DNA of 64,000 bases, taken from positions 38,472,654 to 38,536,653 of the forward strand of contig CP154957.1 of assembly GCA_039621445.1 (NCBI GenBank), written 5' to 3'. The stretch is from Euglena gracilis (lineage: Eukaryota; Euglenida; Euglenophyceae; Euglenales). The translations under genes and the position numbers were made by a program. Position 1 is the stretch's first letter. Each line of letters starts with the position of its first letter. The notes under the pieces were generated by a model, which saw only the letters and a list, made by a program, of their open reading frames with translations, was not told the DNA's origin and ran no database searches. Positions 57,745-64,000 of the stretch are shown in pieces.

Positions 57745-58820
57745 CTGGGAGAAAAGGCAATACTGACATCAAAATAGCAAAAAATTTCTGTGGGCATCAC
57801 AAAATGAAAATGTTTTTAAAGGATGGCTGAGATTGTTCATCTCGGAGATGACCTTTGGGCATCCGATATTGGACATGAAACAATTGGGTTTGAACCCCTC
57901 CAACCAGGGGGGGGGGGGTTCAGGTCATGGGGGGGAGGGCACGTGGGGAACTTTTCAGTGAATTTTGGAATTACAAACAAATTAGGAATCACACAACAAA
58001 TTAGGAATCACCGAACCAGAAAATTTAGAAAAAATTCTGCAAATTAGAAATACCCACACCCCAAATTTGAGACTTTAACACCAGCTTTTCAATGGTCAGA
58101 ATTAACAATATCCTGGGTGAAACCCCAGTCTAAAAAAACACTTTTCATGGGAAGTTTTGGAGAAAATGCGGGTGCCCCCAAAGTTGGCAGTAAAAAAAAA
58201 TGGTTAGTTTAGCTTTTTTATGTTTATATTTAAAAAAAACAAAAAAACGTCGGCGAGGGTTTGTAAAAAAAATTGAAAGGAAATTTTGTGCATACAAAAA
58301 TCGACTGCCACTAACGGTTTTAGCACGGCAGCCCCAAGGCACCGAAGTCAATTTGTCTGAAACCTGTTTTGCAGTGCCCGCATGCCTGTCTTGAACAACG
58401 TTCGACGATTATTAACCCGCCGGTGGTTTTTTTTGACGTTTTTTTTTTGTGGTTTTCACCAAGAAAACGGCGCCCCTCTGAAAACCGTTTAATGCTGGCA
58501 GCGCCTTGAACAGCGTTGGATACTAACGGGCGTCTCTCTTGAAACCTGTTTCACACAAACAGGCACCTGCCTTGAAAATCGCTTGACCTTTTGTGAAATA
58601 AGAGCATCTCTTGTTTGCCTCAGGTTCCTTCTTTGTCTTTTCATGGACTGTTCTTCATGGCCAAGCAGCAAAACCTCGTGTGGGAAACCAGTCTGAAAGC
58701 ATCTTCGTCCTGGAGTTTTTGTTGCTGAGATGCAAAAAGCAGCTGCTGTAGTGAAAAAAAGATCCTGAGGACCCTGTAAACGGCCCACTTTTCAGATCTC
58801 CGACGGAAAAAAAAACGCAT
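57745..58820. other. No gene seen
   Basis: AT-rich unique sequence. At 58.38-58.6 kb, a phrase close to 'CTTGAA.AACCGTTT' recurs four times at about 60-bp intervals (CTTGAACAACG, GAAAACCGTTTAA, CTTGAAACCTGTTTC, CTTGAAAATCGCTTG), a degenerate tandem array. Further upstream exons of the CFAP69-like gene may exist but were not recognised. Confidence 0.35.
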
Positions 58821-58822
58821 GG

Positions 58823-58824
<2 letters not shown>

Positions 58825-58853
<29 letters not shown>

Positions 58854-59058
58854 CATACATACATACATACATACATACATACATACATGCATACATACAT
58901 ACATACATACATACATACATACATACATACATACATACATACATACATACATACATACGTACGTACGTACGTACGTACATACATACATACACACATACAT
59001 ACATACATACATACATACATACCTGCATACAGACAGACATACATACATACATACATAA
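58825..59058. repeat. (TACA)n microsatellite
   Basis: About 58 units, with a central run of CGTA variants and isolated TGCA units. Confidence 0.95.
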
Positions 59059-59232
59059 CGTGACCCCCCTATATGTCACCCCCCCTAATTGTCGCCCCCC
59101 CGGGGGGTTCCCATGGACCCATGGACATGTAGGGTAAATTGAGTAACCCCCCCCTAATTGTCACCCCCCCCCTAATTGTCGCCAGGGGGGGTCAAAACGC
59201 TCTCTAGGGGGTGCCATATAGGGGGGGTCACG
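59059..59232. mobile_element. Small TIR element (MITE 'D') inside a TACA array
   Basis: The left end CGTGACCCCCCTATATG is the inverse of CATATAGGGGGGGTCACG at the right end, apart from one extra C/G. TACA repeats flank it on both sides. The interior has 'CTAATTGTCGCC' and 'CTAATTGTCACC' repeated. It has no relation to MITE C except the insertion site type. Confidence 0.65.
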
Positions 59233-59237
59233 AAACA

Positions 59238-59510
59238 TGCATACATACAAACATACATACATACACACATACATACATACATACATACATACATACATAC
59301 ATACATACATACACACATACACACATACATACATACATACATACATACATACATACATACATACATACATACATACATACATACATACATACATACATAC
59401 ATACATACATACATACATACATACATACATACATACATACATACATACATACATACATACATACATACATACATACATACATACATACATACATACATAC
59501 ATACATACAT
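59238..59510. repeat. (TACA)n microsatellite
   Basis: About 68 units with a few CACA and TGCA variants. It is the direct continuation of the array on the other side of MITE D. Confidence 0.95.
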
Positions 59511-59762
59511 AGGGGGTGTCGTCCCTGTGACCCCCCCCCCCCGTGACCCCCCCCGTGACCCCACCGTGACCCGGATTTGGACACCCCCCCGATTTTGGGG
59601 TCCGCAAACGCACGTGCTTCAATCACAACTGCTTTCAGTATTTTTTTTTCAAATGTCGCGGAAGCCGGAAACATTGAAGAGGAGGCCATATCCCCCCCGT
59701 GACCCCCCCCTGACCCCCCCCCCGGCCCCCCCCCAGACAGACAGACAGACAGACATACACGA
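59511..59762. other. Spacer between TACA arrays, C-run rich
   Basis: Multiple GTGACCCCCC phrases and a short unique core are followed by a CAGA tetranucleotide run. No terminal repeats are visible. Confidence 0.5.
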
Positions 59763-60590
59763 CATACCATACATACATACATACAGACATACATACATAC
59801 ATACATACATACATACATACATACATACAGACATACATACATACATACATACAGACATACATACATACATACATACATACATACATACATACATACATAC
59901 ATACATACATACATACATACATACATACATACATACATACATACACACATACATACATACATACATACACACACACATACATACATACATGCATGCATAC
60001 ATACATACATACATACATACATACATACATACATACATACATACATACATACATACATACATACATACATACATACATACAGACACACATACACACACAC
60101 ATACATACATACATACATACATACATACATACATACATACATACATACATACATACATACATACATACATACATACATACATACATACATACATACATAC
60201 ATACATACATACATACATACATACATACATACATACATACATACATACATACATACATACATACATACATGCATGCATGCATGCATACATACACACATAC
60301 ATACATGCATGCATGCATGCATGCATGCATGCATGCATGCATACATGCATACATGCATGCATACATGCATACATACATACATACATACATACATACATAC
60401 ATACATACATACATACATACATACATACATACATACATACATACATACATACATACATACATACATACATACATACATACATACATACATACATACATAC
60501 ATACATACATACATACATACATACATACATACATACATACATACATACATACATACATACATACATACATACATTACATACATACATACA
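59763..60590. repeat. Very long (TACA)n microsatellite, about 0.83 kb
   Basis: More than 200 tetramers, with islands of TGCA (60266-60370), CACA and GACA variants. Because 4 is not a multiple of 3, all frames are open on both strands, giving long artefactual Tyr-Ile-His-Thr or Met-Tyr-Val-Cys repeats. Confidence 0.95.
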
Positions 60591-61110
60591 TCCTCACCAA
60601 GGCAGCCGTGCATTCTGCTTCACAAAATTTTGTGTTGCATTTGGCCGTCTTGTTGCCAACCACAAATGGAACGTGGTGGAAAGCAATGTGTGCCCATCCG
60701 CACCATGGAAAGAAGAGGCAGATATTCACCGTTTGGCTTTCATCCATGAGGGAGTGTGACGGAGACAAATGAGTTCGTTATTTTGACACTGTAGGCATCT
60801 CCCAGCCCCCAACCGCCTCAAGTAAACTAAAGCCGTTGGTGATACCATGCCCCCCTCCCCGAGCTGCCCCCCCCCCCCGAGCTATTCCCATAGGGGGATG
60901 GGAATAGCTCACTGTCGTAGCACTTTTTATAAAGAACTTCCCCAAAAAGTGTCCAAAAATCGCCGTTTTTGGGCCGTTTTCAAAAATAACTTTTGGGCAA
61001 ATGTGCTCAAAAGTGACCATCTTTTGCGAACATACAGCAAAAAAAAGTTGCCAAGCATGATCCGTTATGGGATGCCCGAGGTTCAGGTATGGGAATAGCT
61101 CGGGGGGGGG
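60591..61110. other. No gene identified
   Basis: Open frames at 60.59-60.77 kb exist on both strands without recognisable homology. An inverted pair CTATTCCCATAGGGGGATGGGAATAG lies at about 60882-60907. Confidence 0.35.
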
Positions 61111-62985
61111 GGGGGGGCATGGTATTCAAGGGTGCCACAAAAGGCAAGATCGAGCGGCAAGTTCGGGAGGCGGTTGACGACCGTTGCACTGGGACAACGA
61201 GCAGCAGTGGGTGGACGAACGGGGACATCATGCTCGAGTGGGTCCGCACTAACCTGAAGGACATGCAAGACACGTCATCTGGGACGTTTGTGCTGCCCAT
61301 CGTGACGAGTCTTGAGCTTTCTCAGGACCTCAGGATTGCACGTGGCATTCAGTCACCCCAGGGGTCACCCCGGGAGTCATCCCGGGGGTCACCCCAGGGG
61401 TCACCCCAGGGGTCACCCCAGGGGTCACACCGGGGGTCACCCCACCTTGCTGCACTGGTGCATGTCAAGTCATGGATTGTGTTGTGAACAGGCCGTTCAA
61501 AATCGCCGTCAGACAGCTTTATCTTTCTTGGTGGGGCCGTCAAATAACCGCCAACCAGGCTTGGGTGGCTCCGTCACGTGCTGAGGTCGTGGCATGGGTT
61601 TTGGAAGCTTGGGAGAAATTGTGTTGAACCCAATTTAAAGGTTGTTTTAAAGCAAGTTGGAAGGTTCATTTATGCAACACATTCCCCGTTTCGTTTGTTG
61701 GAGCACAAGGAGTACAAAGACAGGAGAAAACTGCCCGAATGGTGGGTGTGGTGACAGACAATGCGAGCAACATGCAGGGAATTTTCAAACGGTGAACCTC
61801 ACCTGGGGGAGGGGGGGGTCCAAAATCCCAAAGTTCACCGCCCGATCCCCCCCTAGAGGCTTGGTAGGTGCTGCGGGAGAGTCTGGATGACCAAAGCCTA
61901 CCTAAACTCTGGTGTGTGGGGTGCTACCCCCGTGACCCCCCTGGCACAACTGGATTTGGCTCGTCAATTTGCAGAGGAGGAAGGGTCAGACGTAGCATGT
62001 GATCTGAATGCGTATTTGACACAATCCCCACCATTTCATCTTGCCTTGTTCCAACAAAAAGGTGATCCTGTTGCCAAGGTTGACGGCTTGCTTTTTTTTG
62101 AAACAAAAAAACAAAACAAAACATGTTTTTCTAAAAAAAGTGTTTTTTTATAATAAAAAAACGTCATGGAGGGTTTGGAGGAAAAATTTTTGCAATGTTT
62201 TTTTTAGAAAAAAGTTCATTTTTTATCTCTGCAGCACGCATTTTTGGGGGGTTGAAAACATGATTTTTTGCACCACAAAACACAGATTTGGAAATATTTT
62301 CACACATAAAAAAAACTTTAGAGGTGGTGTTCCCCCCGTGACCCCCCCCCTCGGCCAATTTTTTTTCTGAAAAAAACTTGGCCGGTGATGCCTAATTCGA
62401 CAAAATATTAAGGTAGATTCCTATTTTGAGGCATAAATTTTGCAAAATTTGGAATGGTGATGCCTAATTTGGTGTCAAAATACTAATTTTAGGTTGGGGG
62501 ATTCCGAATTTAACGATTTTCCCCAAAAATTCGTTTTTGGTGATTGCTAATTTGGCCACCGAAATTGTGGTGTTCCCCCGTGACCCCCCCTTGACCCCCC
62601 CCCCTCCGTGACTCGAACCCCGAAAATTTTTCCTCAAAAAATGGTCATTTTGCAAGGAAAAAGGTCAATTTTTGCTTTTTCAAAAAAACATGTTTTTTTG
62701 GTGTTTTTTTTGGAAAAAAACATGTTTTTTTGTTGCTTTTTTATAATAAAAAAAACACACAAAAAAAACGTCCACCCTGCCTGTTGCTTGGTGGTTGGCA
62801 GGCAAGATGTCCGGCTTTCCTGTGAGGTGGCTTTATGCCTTTGCAACTGTTTGGCAACGCATTTTCTCAACAATGGGTCACGGCGCCGTTCCCAACTTTC
62901 CGCCGCGGGAAAAGTTACCTTTCTATATCGTTCGTTGAACGAAGGCCATGGTGCTGACCCATCTGATGATTGTGACCTTGAGGAT
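61111..62985 (+). pseudogene. hAT-family transposase remnant
   Basis: Three separated plus-strand pieces occur in order: 'TSSSGWTNGDIMLEWV' (about 61200), 'MVGVVTDNASNMQGIFKR' (61739-61795, then a stop), and 'LPVAWWLAGKMSGFPVRWLY' (about 62780). 'VVTDNASNM' matches the second catalytic Asp box of hAT transposases, and a WW-containing segment with a Pro-rich lead occurs in their C-terminal part. Stops, frame changes and inserted AT-rich tracts (near 62100 and 62700, both containing TTTTTTATAATAAAAAAA) show decay. Confidence 0.5.
61355..61445 (+). repeat. 12-bp minisatellite with palindromic unit
   Basis: About seven units of GGGGTCACCCCA with A/C/G variants. The core GGGGTCACCCC is nearly self-complementary. 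Confidence 0.85.
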
Positions 62986-63659
62986 TGAGGGCACACCCCA
63001 AAAAAATCCCATTTTATTCGTGGTTGCTGTGTTCTGTTTGATGGCTGATGATTGAACTTTTCCCTTTTGTTTTTTTTTCATTTTGTTTTTTTGGCGTTAA
63101 CCCGTTGTTTTTTTAAAGAAACAAAAAAAAATGCCAACTCTGAATACATAATGAAGGCACTGTGCACGACTATTAGGTCCCATGGGGTCACCCAAAATAA
63201 GCGTTTTCGACCCCCCCCCGACCCCCCGTTTTTGGCCCAAAACCCATGGGTATTTGGTCATTCATGGGTCAATGAAGTCCAAAAAAAAAGAACAAAATGG
63301 GTATGGGAAGGTATGGGGGGGGGGGGTCGCTGAGCTCTTATCTCTTTAGAGGAGCCATCACTAGACTCATCAGTGGCGTTCTCCTCTGGGCCGTCCTCAT
63401 CCATAGGGTCAGCAGGCTCCTCCTGGTTGTGTTGTCCTCCTCGGCTTCAACAGGTAAAGCCAAATCAGACAGGACAGAACAGGAGGCAAAGGGGCATCAG
63501 GCGGCGGCACAGGGATGGCAGGGTCAGTGGTTGCTGGGAGGAGGACATGCTTGCACTGCGATGGGTATAGGAGCAGACCTCGATGGTTGTGGTGAAGGTG
63601 AGCATTGTTTGAACTTCAAGTTTCTTTGACCTTGGACCTTCGTCGTTCCAAAGCCCCAT
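62986..63659. other. No gene seen; contains a third left end of repeat E
   Basis: Phrases of repeat E (CCCAAAACCCATGG, then GTCAATGAAG) lie at 63190-63300. GGTCGCTGAGCTCTTATCTC follows at 63326-63345, in the same orientation as copies 1 and 2. Confidence 0.45.
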
Positions 63660-63880
63660 TGTATGAAGTTCTTCGCGGGAGTCAACATGTGTTCGTAGAC
63701 GATTTGCAAGGCCGACAATGAACCACGTTGAATTATTGAGTTTGTGGGAAGCACCAGGAACTTGGGTTGCACATCCTTGACAAACACCAATGTAATAACT
63801 CTTATTTGTTGGCTTGCTCTTGTTGAAGCATCGCCAAACAGCATCCTCTTGGCGTCCAGGCATGTTAAAAAAGAGACTGC
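63660..63880 (-). pseudogene. BED zinc-finger-like exon of a transposase
   Basis: On the minus strand it reads 'GRQEDAVWRCFNKSKPTNKS', 'VCQGCATQVPGASHKL' and 'LANRLRTHVDSREELH'. The VWxxF, CxxC and later H pair suit a BED finger as found at the N-terminus of hAT transposases. It is on the opposite strand to the hAT pieces at 61-63 kb, so it belongs to another element or to an inverted segment. Confidence 0.4.
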
Positions 63881-64000
63881 AATGAGAAGAAGAAGCTGTA
63901 AAACGGTCGGGGGGGGGGCGGGATTTTGGGAAGAAAAAAATTTTTTGTGGCACATAGGAGGCTAGGCGCGCCGCTCAGGGGGGGTCCGGGACCCCCCCCC

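Noticed and set aside
59176-60759. Open frames of 300-500 codons on both strands (Tyr-Ile-His-Thr and Met-Tyr-Val-Cys repeats)
   Set aside because: They are frame-free readings of (TACA)n and reflect repeat length only.

Overview
This window looks like nuclear DNA from an intron-rich, repeat-rich eukaryote, probably a protist or alga with a motile (ciliated) stage. Host coding sequence occurs only as short exon-like islands with canonical AG acceptors and GT donors. These lie in a matrix of poly-G/poly-C runs, microsatellites and transposon debris. I cannot name the species.

The plus strand from about 0.2 to 19.5 kb carries about 23 exon-like islands of one large protein. Their order (helical repeats, a concanavalin A-like sandwich, more helical repeats) fits the N-terminal and central part of a neurobeachin/WDFY3-type BEACH protein. 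The PH-BEACH-WD40 end was not found. The minus strand from about 57.7 down to 43.4 kb carries scattered exon-like islands whose order and spacing of conserved residues resemble the ciliary protein CFAP69.

Between and inside these genes are mobile elements. (i) A nest of DIRS-type tyrosine-recombinase retrotransposons spans about 26.0-41.0 kb. It has two nearly full-length plus-strand copies with inverted terminal repeats and internal complementary regions, one deleted minus-strand copy, and remnants of an older copy split by one of the younger ones. (ii) Small terminal-inverted-repeat elements are present, including one hAT-like MITE inserted inside another, with an empty-site copy elsewhere in the window, and two unrelated MITEs sitting in (TACA)n arrays. 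(iii) There are hAT transposase remnants at 61-64 kb, a Ty3/gypsy reverse-transcriptase fragment near 55 kb, a duplicated tRNA-like repeat at 37-38 kb, and a candidate hammerhead-ribozyme repeat at 21 kb.

The most unusual segment is 45.23-48.03 kb. It is about 2.8 kb of extremely AT-rich DNA of mitochondrial type. It contains large-subunit rRNA motifs out of order, followed by a 644-codon open frame that is a mosaic of nad5-like and cox1-like fragments with several short blocks used twice. It lies within the span of the CFAP69-like gene. Either the mitochondrial genome of this organism is itself scrambled, or many mitochondrial fragments were joined before or during nuclear insertion. Exon limits given here were read by eye and are approximate unless a splice site is quoted.
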